Positions 1 to 11,356 of a DNA stretch of 64,000 nucleotides are shown piece by piece; the stretch's first letter is position 1; the number at the start of each line of letters is the position of its first letter. Origin of the DNA: Glandiceps talaboti (Eukaryota > Hemichordata > Enteropneusta > Spengelidae); contig NC_135561.1 in assembly GCF_964340395.1 (NCBI RefSeq), positions 16,546,461 to 16,610,460 of the forward strand. The letters run 5' to 3'. Both the position numbers and the translations under genes were made by a program. The notes beneath the pieces were generated by a model. That model was given only the letters and a program-made list of their open reading frames with translations. It did no database searches and had not been told where the DNA came from.

Positions 1-193
1 AAGATGATAGTGAAATGATTCTCTGTTTTAAAAAACATCCTGAGATAAAGTGCCCACGGTCCTAAAAAGTTGAACTCAAACAGCTTACTCCTCAAACTTT
101 GTTGACTGTATACGCTATAAGTCCTCTAGATGGTATCTGTTTATCTTAAAACTAACGTTTTGCAACTTTCTCTTTTACCTTAACTCATTTGTA
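1..193. other. Left flank of the CACTA-type element, no gene seen
   Basis: This is AT-rich sequence outside the inverted-repeat-bounded element. I see no open frame, repeat copy or structured motif in it. It ends at the TTA target duplication at 194-196. Confidence 0.5.
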
Positions 194-196
194 TTA
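194..196. other. Target-site duplication TTA, left copy (right copy 17691-17693)
   Basis: TTA stands immediately outside the CACTA terminus on both sides. A 3-bp duplication is the expected length for CACTA/EnSpm insertions. Confidence 0.75.
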
Positions 197-455
197 CACT
201 AGTAGAAAAAATAGTACAGTTTACGACATTTTCCGTACTATAGTTCAGATTGAGTTCAATTCTGTACTTTTATGTTGATGAGGTGGACGTTTCTGTACTT
301 TCCCATTAGCGCCTGTCTAATCGGATTATACTCGATCTGAAAAATAGTTCAGATTGCGAGTCGGAAGTGATTTGAATACATTTGCATTTAGTTCAGAATA
401 TATTCATGAGTTCACCCCCATAACTGGGCAGTAAACAAATGAATATTCAAATCTA
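197..455 (+). repeat. Left terminal inverted repeat of the CACTA-type element
   Basis: This 259-bp arm begins CACTAGTAG and ends just before position 456, where it stops matching the right arm. Within the arm, short motifs recur: AGTTCAGATTG (near 242 and 346), TCTGTACTTT (near 261 and 292) and inverted GTACAG/CTGTAC pairs. Such motif-rich ends resemble the subterminal transposase-binding repeats of CACTA elements; that role is inferred here. The only difference from the right arm is at 275. Confidence 0.9.
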
Positions 456-719
456 TCTCGCCTGCATGTGATTCAAGGCGTGTACACTAATTGTTTGACC
501 CACAGAAAACTAACAGTAACACTATTTAGTTAGTTAGTTGTCTGTGTTTGACCCCATGAAGGCGGAGGGGGAGGGTGCAAAAGAAAAGGGTTACACACAT
601 GTACAGTGTATGATATGATGAGAGCTACATTTAATGTACATGTACATACGAACTGACATGTATACGTACATGTACAACTACGCTAGCATGTAAACGTTAG
701 CAAAAACTCTTACTACTAC

Positions 720-751
720 CTCAGACCACTAAAATACTAGAGTGGTCTGAG
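720..751. repeat. Micro-hairpin, CTCAGACCAC type, with 7-bp direct repeats
   Basis: This 32-bp palindrome has perfect 11-bp arms (CTCAGACCACT / AGTGGTCTGAG) around a 10-base loop. It is bordered by CTACTAC at 713-719 and 752-758. The flanks are a CTA trinucleotide run, so the duplication length is ambiguous; a 9-bp register also fits if one more base is counted as element. A second member lies at 12911-12936. Confidence 0.6.
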
Positions 752-1679
752 CTACTACTACTTGCAAAAAGTATTTACAAGCATTTCCATGTAGGTCAAT
801 GAAATATCACCTATGTGGGTTATACTTCAATAGTCGGTCAAACAGCGTAAAGGTCTACATTCTACAATGACAGACATGATTGTTCAACTCGGTGCGATCT
901 AAGATGAATTCACGGTGTATATTTGGTTACGTCGCCTTTGAATTGATGATGACGACTCGTCCGACCTAGACTGTTCTGGTCCAGTTTCAAGTGAAAGTCA
1001 GAATTATCACGGTGCCATTGATTATACTAACTGTGATGAAACTCGCCCACTCTAGTCTCTATGACTTCATTAGCCCCAAAATGCAAGAACTTAATAATGG
1101 TATTGTAAATCGAAGTTCATGCATGCTCTGACTGTCGCCTGTTTTTTGTTTTCTTACATTTTATACAATTTTGAATTGTTAGCTTTGTATTTCCTGCATT
1201 AATGTTGAAAACTGGTCTTTTTACTGTGCGTCTTCAATGCGCAGGTAAAATAGTGTGTTAATCTAGCATCGTGAGTACGCGCTCGCTTATGGTTTCGCAT
1301 ACCTTGGACTGCCTGTCATTCAGTATTGTTTTAGCCTATTTATTTCTAAAGAAAAATGGTCTGTAAAGGGACTGCTTTAGTTGTCACAGTGCCTTTGTGG
1401 ATTTATAAATCGATTTATGACAAGTGAGTCTACCTATTTGTTTTCCGACCCACTCAGTCAAGGAGTGCGATACACCAATCACCGTGTATTTAGCTTTGTA
1501 TACAGTGTATGGATAATAGCAAGTTTCGGGACTGAAAAATCATAAATTGTTTGTTAGACTTATTTTTTATTCAATGTAATCTGGGTTGATTGGGAATTTT
1601 CAGATATCAGGATTTAAACCTCGGATTTCAACTCAGAAAGGCTATATTTTTTGCCTCAGTCTGAATTATATTAGTAGAA

Positions 1680-1726
1680 CTCTCACCAACGTTCCCAATG
1701 TGAAGTGATCTGAAAGTTGGTGAGAG
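1680..1726. repeat. Hairpin with 11-bp perfect arms (CTCTCACCAAC)
   Basis: CTCTCACCAAC at 1680-1690 pairs exactly with GTTGGTGAGAG at 1716-1726 around a 25-base loop. No flanking direct repeat was found, so there is no sign that it was inserted as a unit. Confidence 0.4.
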
Positions 1727-4700
1727 GTCCTCACGTTGGATTGCAGCACTGCATGTTCTTGCCGAGAAGATAAAGAGGTGTAGTAATTATGGTTTAAAAC
1801 TGACTTTTACAAACGCCAGTCGTGTAGGGTCTATGATGTTTTATGTTGTGGATGAATGCGGCACTTTGATCTGCACCTCAGACCACTATAATAGGAACAG
1901 ACTAGAATCGCTTTTTGTTTTAGGTGTGAATGGGGCTCTAAACCCATCTTCTCTGTCGTGCATGGTTACCCTTCAAACCTGCTTCAAGCCGAACGTTGTG
2001 CAAAACGATACTTCGTGTCTTTACGGGTTTTTTTTGCAATTGTGTTTTAGTGGCCTGAGTCTGAACAAGTGTTCATACAGTACAGCAAAGTCCCACCAAC
2101 AAAATCCATAGCAATAGATGCAGGAAAACCTCAGTATGGGCGACGGTGAAATCATGGTGTTAATTCTAAAACTTTTGAAAGCAAGAACATATGTTTGTGC
2201 AACTTTTGTATTAAAAGCATACCATTCCAATTCAAGGACACCGATTTTGTTCAGAAATGGTGGTAGGACTATAATCCTTCCTACCTCCTTCCTTCCTACC
2301 TCCATAGTTCAAAACCGCTGATCGTAACTGCATGGTACAGCGCATCTACATTTATTTCTGAGTTCCGGAGGGCATTATTTGATAAGTACCCCATTCGTCC
2401 CTGTATTACTATTAGATCTTGTATAGTCATAACATTACAAAGATATGTGATTGTTGTGATCATTTCATTTGCTCATTATGTATTCAAGTGTAGTCAAATT
2501 TTCTTAGGTGTATGAGCAACTTTACTTCACCAATAAATTCTACTTTCTCACGAGTATTGTAAAATAACATGGCTATAATATGATACTACACAGCACGTTT
2601 TAGACGTATTTGCATATCAATGTCATCTTCAAATTTTCTTGAAGAATTCTTCATCTAGATACTCTAACATACCTGCACACCAAATGTCAGCCCATTCAAT
2701 CGATTAGTTTTGCGGCTGTCATTCATTTTTACTTTGAATTCTTTTATTTACAAAACAAATGACAGTTTTTGACCCCAAAAATGACCAAAAACAGAAAATT
2801 GAAAATATCTTGCTGTCATAAACAAATATGAATAGACTTCTCGATAAAATTCCATTTACTCATTGGGAACATCGAACGTACAATGTCAAAAAGTCGCACT
2901 GGCGCAAAGTATCATGGGAAAACTTTCTTTGGCACACCTCACTTAGGAAATATAGCCGCAACAAAAAGTTAATACTGGGATCATGTCTTTTTAAATTTAG
3001 CCTTTACCTTATAGAATAGAAGTATCAAAAGTGTATGCACTAACAAGTATCTGTGGTTTGTGCAAACATGCCAAATCGCTGATGATTGTTAAACAACAAA
3101 ACTTTGCATACCATTGTCATTAATAATTCTACGTTTTACTTCTGAATCAGTTCTAAACACTTACGATTGAAATGATCGTCAACGATACGCTGATTTGTAG
3201 TTGAGGGTAATTAAAAATATTTTACAATGACGATTTCGACCATTAGCCGATGGAGGTGACCCCAACCAAACCTGTCACAAGATGTAAACTTGCACACTTT
3301 TTTTGTGTCAATATGTCTGTTCTGGTCAGTCTGTTTTGGGAATTTATGGTACACTCACTGTCGCAGTTTTCAGCCAGGGTCACGTTATTCGACGATTACT
3401 ATTTGGATAAACACTGCAAAAAAGTAACACCCGTCATTGTTGCTTAGACATTTTCCTAGGGTCTTTTTCAACATGATTTATAGTAAGAAGTAACTTTGTT
3501 GATGGTGTAGTCACTGAATTTATAACCCTACATCGATGACTTAGTAATTGAACACGCAAATGAATTATCATGAACACTGATCTACAACCGATCCGACCCT
3601 GGGATTCGATCACAATTCATGGCGTCGCTTGCCAGTCTATGTCTATGTCTTGGTCACGCAAACGTGAACACTCTGATATCTGAAACACTTCTTTGCTCCA
3701 GATACGCACCTTTTTTTCATGGAAAATGTCATATAGTTTGAAGTAAGCTGGGAGAAAATATTAATGAGATATTTGTAGATTTAAATAAGAGTGAAATGAT
3801 AGTCAAGTGATTTTGAACCATCTCCGTGTATTTTGCTTTAGCGAAAACACTGACAACTACTAGTATGTGATCGCCCGGTCGTCAAATTGCAAAGAACAAT
3901 GAAGAACAGCTGAACACCTTCCTGTGGTCATCTGTTCCTTTCCGTACCGACTCTCAATTGTTTTGCTGCGTTTACTTGTATATCTTTAATAACAATAGTT
4001 TTTTAACTAACACCAATGTTCTTCCACTTTCTTTGCTTTCAAAATCAGTCACTTACTGTTGTAGCCAGTCAAAGACAGCCATCCTCAACTGGAAACACAC
4101 CATGACAACAAAGATATACCAGAAAGTCATGACGTTTTGAATCATATCATTCGGCCCCCAACCCTGTTTTTGACAATTAAAAAATGCTCTACTACCCATC
4201 ACAGCCAGTATCAATCAGACTTTTTCCATATATTATATTCCACCCTAACTTAACCCATATGACCGCCCCATTTATAACTCGTATGTCCGGACATGAACAT
4301 GATTGGCTTTTCGCTGACCAAGGGGTATGAGACCATATGTGGAAGTGGGGGATAAGCTTATCAAATATGACCGTAGTTCCATGTAAATTAAAACTTATAG
4401 TTATGCTTATAGTCGTTACGTTTTCAGTTTATTGTGGTACCCGCTTGATGCTTTCTCTGAAGATGCCGACGGGATCAGTCTAAAATTCAGTTCTGGTGTA
4501 TAAACTACAATGTATCACACATATCATGACTCTCACTATCCAATCCATCGGCTATACACTGGAGAACACAAGGACTATACTGACTGTTTTCTATCCAGCA
4601 CGAAATAAATTGAGAATACGTGGAACTTATATGTACATGAACAGTAGCTCCGACAACTCTGACAAGTCTCTATATACCCCACCAGGCCTCTTTGCTGGAG

Positions 4701-4732
4701 TTCGCGGAGCGTGTGTTGTCAGTGCTAATCTC

Positions 4733-4876
4733 GTCTAGTTCCTATCACCGTGTTCCTAAACAGTATCGTTACCATTTACACCTCCACTCACTAAACTTGG
4801 TTTAGTCATAGAAAATAGAGAGGACCCTCCCTATTGTCTATGGTTTAGTTAGATACCAATTGGCATCTGGACTAGA
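4733..4876. mobile_element. Small non-autonomous DNA transposon, copy A (hairpin-interrupted)
   Basis: This is homologous at both ends to the 377-bp element at 11795-12171. The shared left block begins GTCTAGTTCC and the shared right block ends near TGGCATCTGGACTA. Flanking 9-mers GCTAATCTC (4724-4732) and GCTAATCAC (4877-4885) agree at 8 of 9 positions, which fits a 9-bp target duplication. Copy A lacks about 290 bp of the middle of copy B and carries a 34-bp micro-hairpin insertion at 4808-4841. Confidence 0.65.
4808..4841. repeat. Micro-hairpin, ATAGAC type, inserted in copy A
   Basis: This 34-bp imperfect palindrome begins ATAGAAAATAG and ends CTATTGTCTAT. It is flanked by GGTTTAGTC (4799-4807) and GGTTTAGTT (4842-4850), which match at 8 of 9 bases. 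Removing the hairpin and one 9-mer restores continuity with the homologous element at 11795-12171, so the insertion is directly supported by comparison. Confidence 0.72.
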
Positions 4877-5430
4877 GCTAATCACGAGTCCATCACAACG
4901 TGCATGCATCATTTTCTGATGTCCGCATTTTGGACATTGAAGTAAATGATTTTACATTTCTGAGTCTCATTCTGTATTTTTCCACTGTTCTATATGTGGT
5001 AGCTACTACTTTTGGCACAATTAAAAAAAAAGATGTTACGAAGACGAAAAAAAATATAATCGAGATGCACGATAAACATTTTTGGAAAAAAAGTCACATA
5101 AATGACTGCAGTATCCATATTTTTAATTGGCATGATTGAAGACTTTAAAAAATGAATGATGATAAAAGTGAGATTTTGCCTCAGTGATGGTTTTTCTATA
5201 CAAGCGATAACATCACGATACCGGGTACTTCACAAACATTATCTCACTGACTTCAAAACCATAGTGACTAAATCGTTTCGTACAATTAGACGGCATGATG
5301 TTTTTTACGTCTCGCACAAGCATATACAATGGTACACTTTACCAAATTGTAATAGACCATGTAAATATTACATTGACCGATGCAGATCTTGCTCGCGCAG
5401 GTTGGGTAGATTTATATGCTACGTTATGCC

Positions 5431-5788
5431 TTAGGCCTAAAAAATAACTGTTTGGTTTCTGTTACCCGACCCACCTAGTTTTTCACTGCCGACCCTTAAC
5501 TTTTTTTTACGTGTTCTTGAAAAACTAACAAAATCGCAACAATTGTGAAGTCTCACGAGACATAGTGGATGCAGAAACTGACATCAACTTAAAAAGACAA
5601 TATAAAACTGTTCCTCCAATCTGTAATGGTTGTACATCTAATGGAAAGAAGCCAATAACACAGAGATCATTTGGAAAAAATGGAAAACCAGAATTAGACA
5701 CTCGCACATTAATAAAAATAAATCTACCTACCCCACCTATTTATTTATTTTGCCTAATCGGAACAACACAATTTTTTTAATAGGCCTA
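5431..5788 (+). repeat. Dispersed repeat family A, full-length copy
   Basis: This copy of about 358 bp starts TTAGGCCTAAAAAAT and ends near AATAGGCCTA. Its ends are imperfect inverted repeats built on TTAGGC. The core blocks (CCAATCTGTAATGGTTGTA; TAGACACTCGCAC; AAATCTACCTACCCC) recur at 24014-24390 on the minus strand and 56650-56872 on the plus strand, with a partial copy at 8946-9095. It has no coding capacity. It is best read as a MITE-like non-autonomous transposon, class uncertain. Confidence 0.7.
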
Positions 5789-5902
5789 TTTCCTAACTCA
5801 AGCTTAAATTATTGGACCCTTGTGAACCAAAAATGTGCGAAAATACAACGCCAAAATAGTAACGCTTTGCACGGTTTTCACACTGAGCAATACGATTAGA
5901 TC

Positions 5903-5930
5903 ATAGACAGTGAAGTTCTCCAGTGTCTCT
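5903..5930. repeat. Micro-hairpin, ATAGAC type, degenerate
   Basis: This 28-bp imperfect palindrome starts ATAGACAGTG and ends CAGTGTCTCT. It is flanked by GATTAGATC (5894-5902) and GGTTAGACC (5931-5939), which match at 7 of 9 bases. It is the weakest of the well-placed members but shares both the terminus and the target type. Confidence 0.5.
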
Positions 5931-6825
5931 GGTTAGACCGACAACAATGAAACCGTTAGCGGGATCTCAGAGTCATACTCATTCACATACAATTTTTTAT
6001 GGCTGTTCACGTTGGTTAGCAACATCTCTGTCTTTGAGTTTGAATGAAATCGCTGCCATTCCCTACAGGAAACTGTTCTATGGAATTACATGCCAGGAGC
6101 GCTTTCAATATCATAGAATGTTTTGTTGATCTTTTTTTTTCTTTTTTTCTTTTTTTTTTTTTTTTTTTTGGGGGGGGGGGGGTCGACAACTTTTACCAAG
6201 ACAACCATTATATTAATCATTATAGTAATTACCTAGCATGGCTAATAGCCATACTGAGGTAGAACTGTAGATTGCTAAAATGTTATGGGTTGCTGGTTGT
6301 ACACAACCTCAGCATATGCCACTTGACTTTCAGGCATTAATAGGTGGCAGAAATAGTCCGCACCAGGGCCGCTCTGTAGTCCGCATAAAAGGGTGACTAA
6401 GCCCAGACAATATTGTCCAGACCAGATTTGGAGGTGTGAACGCATTTAAAGCTGACTCGGTTCTAAATCTTGGTGCATATTCATGAGGTCGACACCTAGA
6501 AAATGAACCATGTGTACATTTCTTTTGTCTTTTGTTAGTTAATTTATGCGGGTAAACTGTGTCTTCACTAACATTTTCCACTAAAAGTTTCAAAATTGTC
6601 TTGTTTTTTGAAGGACTACTATAATAATATTTCACCGCCCTTGCTTTATTGTCATATCAGGAAAGTAAAGAACTTGACAAAAGCTATTCAAAACAAAGTA
6701 ATCAAAGTTGCAAAACCAAAATGGTGCCGTGGAGAGTTGTGTCTGGTCATGTTCTGATCATGGAAGTATAACCCACGGTCTGATCTAGTAGCAGTATATC
6801 AACGACGAATCTACATTACAAACAA

Positions 6826-6839
6826 ACAAACAAACAAAC

Positions 6840-6906
<67 letters not shown>
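6826..6906. repeat. (AAAC)n then (AC)n microsatellite
   Basis: About five AAAC units pass directly into an uninterrupted AC dinucleotide array of about 66 bp. Confidence 0.95.
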
Positions 6907-6908
<2 letters not shown>

Positions 6909-8021
6909 TGATATTAAAAAGCACGCAACACAAAGGTTGGTTCACATCCCTCGCATCAGTACCGGTACCCATTCTACTGAGTTATAAATATAAATCACAT
7001 TCTCAGCTACAACATTGAACTTGTATGATACAAAAATCTTCAGAATGTGCGGGCCATATTTTCACTACCGGCATTGGCAGTCACCATCACTGCCTTTAAA
7101 AAAAATTAATACAGATAAATGGAAGCAAAAACAATCCTCTTGACGGTAGTTTAGTAGTCAGTTATGAATTATGTAACGTTAAATAACGCTATTCAAATAT
7201 TTCCCTCTATGCCTCCCATATACCGATAGTAAATCTTCAAACATCCATACAGACATGCGGACTTTGCTCCCTACTAGATACATCCATGTTTTACGTTACT
7301 TTCGTATTGCAAATTTAGCTGATGATGTCATGTCAAAGCCACGTGGTCTAAAAACCTGAATCTCCGTACATACATTTCGATATGAAATTATTTATCCGTG
7401 ATGTTTAGAATTTTGGTCGGTCAATATAGTTTCAATGACCAAGTGTGACCCCCACTGATGTCTAAAGTACTAATATCAGTACCTGACCGGCCATGGCCAT
7501 GGCCTTGTTTTTGTTTTTGATTTTCTTCAATATTCAAATCTACGTAATGTCTGGTTTGTTAGGCCATAAATTCCAAGCATATTTACCATGATATCACAAA
7601 TATAGACCAGTTACAGAAAGTAATAAGTGTCAGCAAAATACTGTAATATCGACACTGTTTCACGGATTTTAGGGACGCTGGTGCTTGGATTATTTTACGG
7701 TTGACATTACCTAGCCAGTAATATAAGGAGTAGTACATGGGTATTTTATCCCTGGACTCTGTTTATATCGAAATGGAATAAGCTGAAACAGTTCTTCTTT
7801 GAGCAGGAAATATGTTGTGATTATGGATATTATATATATACATGTATATAATTGCCAACACATCGGCAACGAGAGTAATGACATTGACTATACGTAATAT
7901 GTAAAGATGTAGTGTAAAATTGGAATACGGTCGTCAGGAACTAGATTAGGGTAGGGGGAGGCTCAGGAGAAAAATTGTTGTCACGGGAAAAAAACGAATT
8001 GGGACGTGCGTGAAAATTCGG

Positions 8022-8109
8022 ATTGTCTGAAAGGGGCCCGGAGTCACGTACAAATATTTTGCTCATGAGTTGAACCAAATTTAACTCCAGGAGCAGACGT
8101 TTAACAAGC
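8022..8109 (+). repeat. Small dispersed repeat, copy 1 (copy 2 at 13891-13967)
   Basis: Shared blocks are TCTGAAAGGGGCCC, then a TTTGCTCATGA-like block, then GAACCAAA...AGGAGCAG..GTTTA.CAAG. Copy 2 at 13891-13967 keeps the same order, and a third shorter piece lies at 14116-14155. Function is unknown; it is probably part of an old transposable element. Confidence 0.55.
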
Positions 8110-8210
8110 GTATTTTTAAAAGGGTGACTGGCAGAGAATGTGTGTCTCTTGAAGGGTAGACAATATACTCGCGATAGACTATGGGTTTCAGGCCACTGTG
8201 TCAGACGTGG

Positions 8211-8241
8211 TCTTGGAGGAGTCAGTACAATTCCTCCAAGA
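8211..8241. repeat. Micro-hairpin with 10-bp arms (TCTTGGAGGA)
   Basis: This 31-bp palindrome has perfect 10-bp arms and is bordered on both sides by GTGG. The 4-bp border is too short to prove insertion, so its relation to the other micro-hairpins is unproven. Confidence 0.4.
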
Positions 8242-8660
8242 GTGGTAAGAGGCCAAGCCTGAAATAGACGGGTTTGCAAGTAGAAGTTTACATGCCTTGT
8301 CTGTGGTTTACATTGTGCACGCAAAACATCTCACAAAACCGGCCATAACTAAAGCGGCATATCAGTAAATATGAAAAACGTGATCTTGGTAATTTGGATA
8401 CCAGTTCTGAAAATATTCTCTGGGAAAATAGGTTAAAATGAACATCGAGATAGCTGCCTATTTCCCATTGTTTATAAATCGTCAAGAGGTTAAGCTATCC
8501 ACTCAGATGAACCACTCTTTGTCACTTTATAATCTGGCATTATACATGGGATAATTTCCAAAATGTACATGTTTTATCGTTTCATTTTGGACTTTATAGA
8601 AGTTGATGACTAAAATTACCTTACCCTCGATGAAAGTTATGAATGCGACTAGGTTTTACC

Positions 8661-8682
8661 ATAGACAGGGTGGAGGGTCTAT
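8661..8682. repeat. Micro-hairpin, ATAGAC type, with perfect 9-bp TSD
   Basis: At 22 bp this is the shortest member: ATAGAC, a 10-base middle, then GTCTAT. It lies between two identical GGTTTTACC 9-mers (8652-8660 and 8683-8691). The perfect duplication makes it the clearest evidence that these palindromes arrive as insertions. Confidence 0.72.
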
Positions 8683-8945
8683 GGTTTTACCTACTAGAAT
8701 TAGTTGCGACAAGATTGTAAATGCACATGGGCGAGTTTTGCCAGATTGCTTTATTTCAAGTGATTTGAAAATTGTGAATGGCGGACTTGGCCGTGGTCCA
8801 TCGAATTGTCGAGTACTACCGTGGTGGCACTAGTCGTTCCTCACTGAAACGGCAAGTGCCACCTTCCGGCGATATTTATTGTCTTTGAACCTTTCTCAAC
8901 AAATAAATCACACATAACTCCCCAAACGCTTCCATTCTAGAAATC

Positions 8946-9095
8946 CGGTGCCGACCCTAAACCTTTTTAATAAAGAAGAAAAATCAGTAAAATCGAGAAA
9001 ATTGTGAGTGAAGTCTTGCCAGAAATGGTCATCAACTTAAAAAAGACAATAAAAAAAACGCGGTTCTTCCAATCTGGAATGCAGAGCAGATGTCT
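8946..9095 (+). repeat. Dispersed repeat family A, partial copy
   Basis: It shares with 5431-5788 the passage from CCGACCCTAAAC through ATCAACTTAAAAA.GACAAT to TTCTTCCAATCTG. Both termini and the 3' half are missing, and it is more diverged than the other copies. Confidence 0.6.
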
Positions 9096-9719
<624 letters not shown>

Positions 9720-10560
9720 TCTTCCTAAAGTCGACCTTTCGTCCAAGTAGTTTTCTTTACACCAAGTAACAAACCTATCAACTTCATCGAAATAAGTACG
9801 GTCAGAATTTGACAGATCAACTAATGCAGAGTTATCAGAATATTTGATAAGTGGATTTGTATCGGTACCTGTTGAGCAGTCATTTGTGTAAAGTGTAAAT
9901 AGTTTGTGTGAGAGTATCGTGCTCTGTGAGGCACCCCTAAATGTTGAATGGAAGGCTGAACTTAATTTTTGGTAGCGAACAAACTGGGAAAGGTTGACAA
10001 GAAAATCCATTATCCAGAGGATGAGTTTGGGGTTAACGTTTAAATAACTAAGTTTATGAGCCATCATGTTTGGTTGACTTCTGTTAACGACTGATGAAAA
10101 ATCAATAACCAATAGTCTTACAAATGAACTTGGTTTTTCAAGATGTGTATACGCATCGTGAAGTAATGTGAGAGTTGCATTATCAGTACCTCTATTACTT
10201 TAATATGTAAATTGGTATGGGTCAAGGTGTGAATGTTTTTGTGGGTTTTGACAAAGTAAAATACGCTCGAAGCATTTCATCACAATGGAAGTCAGTGCTA
10301 CAGGACGATGCCTTGGAAGTTTTTAGGGACCGGACAGATGGTAGATGTTTTCCAAATGGTTGATATCGTATGATCATTGTACGACCAATTGAACAATCTA
10401 CTGGAAACACTAGCTAACTGCGATGCATAGACATTCAGTAACCTACCACATATGTTATCAGGACCCATAGCTTTCCTTATATTTAGTTTCTTAAAAATAG
10501 ACAACTCGTTTATCACTGATTTCAAATTAACTCTTCTTTTCTTCTTATTTACTCTCAAGA
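9720..10560 (-). pseudogene. LINE reverse-transcriptase remnant (CR1/L2/Rex1-like group)
   Basis: Read on the minus strand, the fragments give in order: KAMGPDNICGRLL and STICPVPK (10298-10558), HRPVALTSIV and LDPYQFTY (about 10200-10320), then DFSSVVN, LFTLYTND and IKYSDNSALVDLS (9724-10112). These match the fingers-palm order of non-LTR reverse transcriptases. The aspartate of motif A is kept. Motif C reads SDN where catalytic enzymes have DD, so a metal-binding residue is lost. At least one in-frame stop (after QFTY) and frame changes separate the segments. Endonuclease and the C-terminal tail were not found. It is a dead fragment; the clade is uncertain because only part of the RT is present. 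Confidence 0.85.
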
Positions 10561-11257
10561 TCTAACCCGATGTTATCTATTTCCTTTCCAAAATCGTGAA
10601 TATCAAAGCGACAGTACATTACAACTTCGCCTCGCCACCACCCTGTGTTGCTTGGCAAGGTGGTAAATAAAACAAGTTTGCCTTTGGGATTATATTAACT
10701 GGGATTGTCGACACTGAATAATCCGGTCAATCATTGCACTGCGCTCATTGTATGTCACGGCGTACAAGTATAAACGACGTTCATACTTCCATGACCATAG
10801 TTTCTGCGACCTGTCATTTGTTTGACCATAGACACTCCACCTTTGTGGAGGGTCCATGGTTTGATGGGATGCGTTAATTCTGGCAAACTTGTTTGGCAAA
10901 TCGATCTGACGCAATATAGCTTGTGACCGTGGCATGCATAGCTTGGGTCAAAATCTATAACACCATTAAAGTATAAATAATGTTTAAACTTCCACGATAA
11001 CACATACCTTTGAGAAATTATACTGACAGTATAATTACTCCAAGCACAGACTATTCTCGTGTCAAACCCCGACACGAACTTGTTTTTCCTTGAAGAGTAT
11101 ATCTCGTGAGACCTATGGAAATTATCAAAATCTATATTTTAGTTGAAAAGAGCAAGAATGAAAAGAGGGGAAATTTAAGGGACATCATTTCTATATACAC
11201 GTGTATTGTGCAAAGAACCCGATATCTTTGACCGCGTTGCCGTCAACCGAGCAATGG

Positions 11258-11259
<2 letters not shown>
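10561..11259. other. Unassigned stretch with one micro-hairpin
   Basis: Minus-strand frames at 10690-11075 are open for up to about 106 codons but match no family that I recognise, and part of one crosses the hairpin insertion at 10828-10857. A CCACCACC...GGTGGT inverted motif lies near 10630-10665. Confidence 0.45.
10828..10857. repeat. Micro-hairpin, ATAGAC type
   Basis: This 30-bp palindrome starts ATAGACACTCCAC and ends GTGGAGGGTCCAT. The flanking 9-mers TGTTTGACC (10819-10827) and GGTTTGATG (10858-10866) match at 6 of 9 positions with a common core GTTTGA. The inner CTCCAC/GTGGAG arms are perfect. Confidence 0.55.

Positions 11260-11354
<95 letters not shown>
11260..11354. repeat. (TA)n microsatellite
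   Basis: An uninterrupted TA array of about 95 bp. Confidence 0.95.

Positions 11355-11356
<2 letters not shown>

Larger units (their letters stand above)
456..4723. other. CACTA interior, left part: no supported gene
   Basis: Only short frames occur and none resembles a known protein. The stretch contains the micro-hairpin at 720-751 and an 11-bp-arm hairpin at 1680-1726. Around 2640-2960 a passage reads like an old dispersed repeat, but no second copy was seen in this window. I see no promoter, splice-supported exon or RNA gene. Confidence 0.5.
5940..8645. other. CACTA interior 5940-8645: no supported gene, with simple repeats
   Basis: It contains a T-rich run followed by 12 G residues (6131-6182), an (AAAC)/(AC) array (6826-6906), a 16-bp GGCCATGG palindrome near 7490 and one copy of a small repeat (8022-8109). 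The short minus-strand frames at 6330-6635 and 7941-8324 resemble no known protein. They overlap repeat sequence and are not annotated as genes. Confidence 0.5.

Noticed and set aside
1876-1900. Additional CTCAGACCAC hairpin
   Set aside because: The left arm is present but no complementary arm follows, and there is no flanking repeat.
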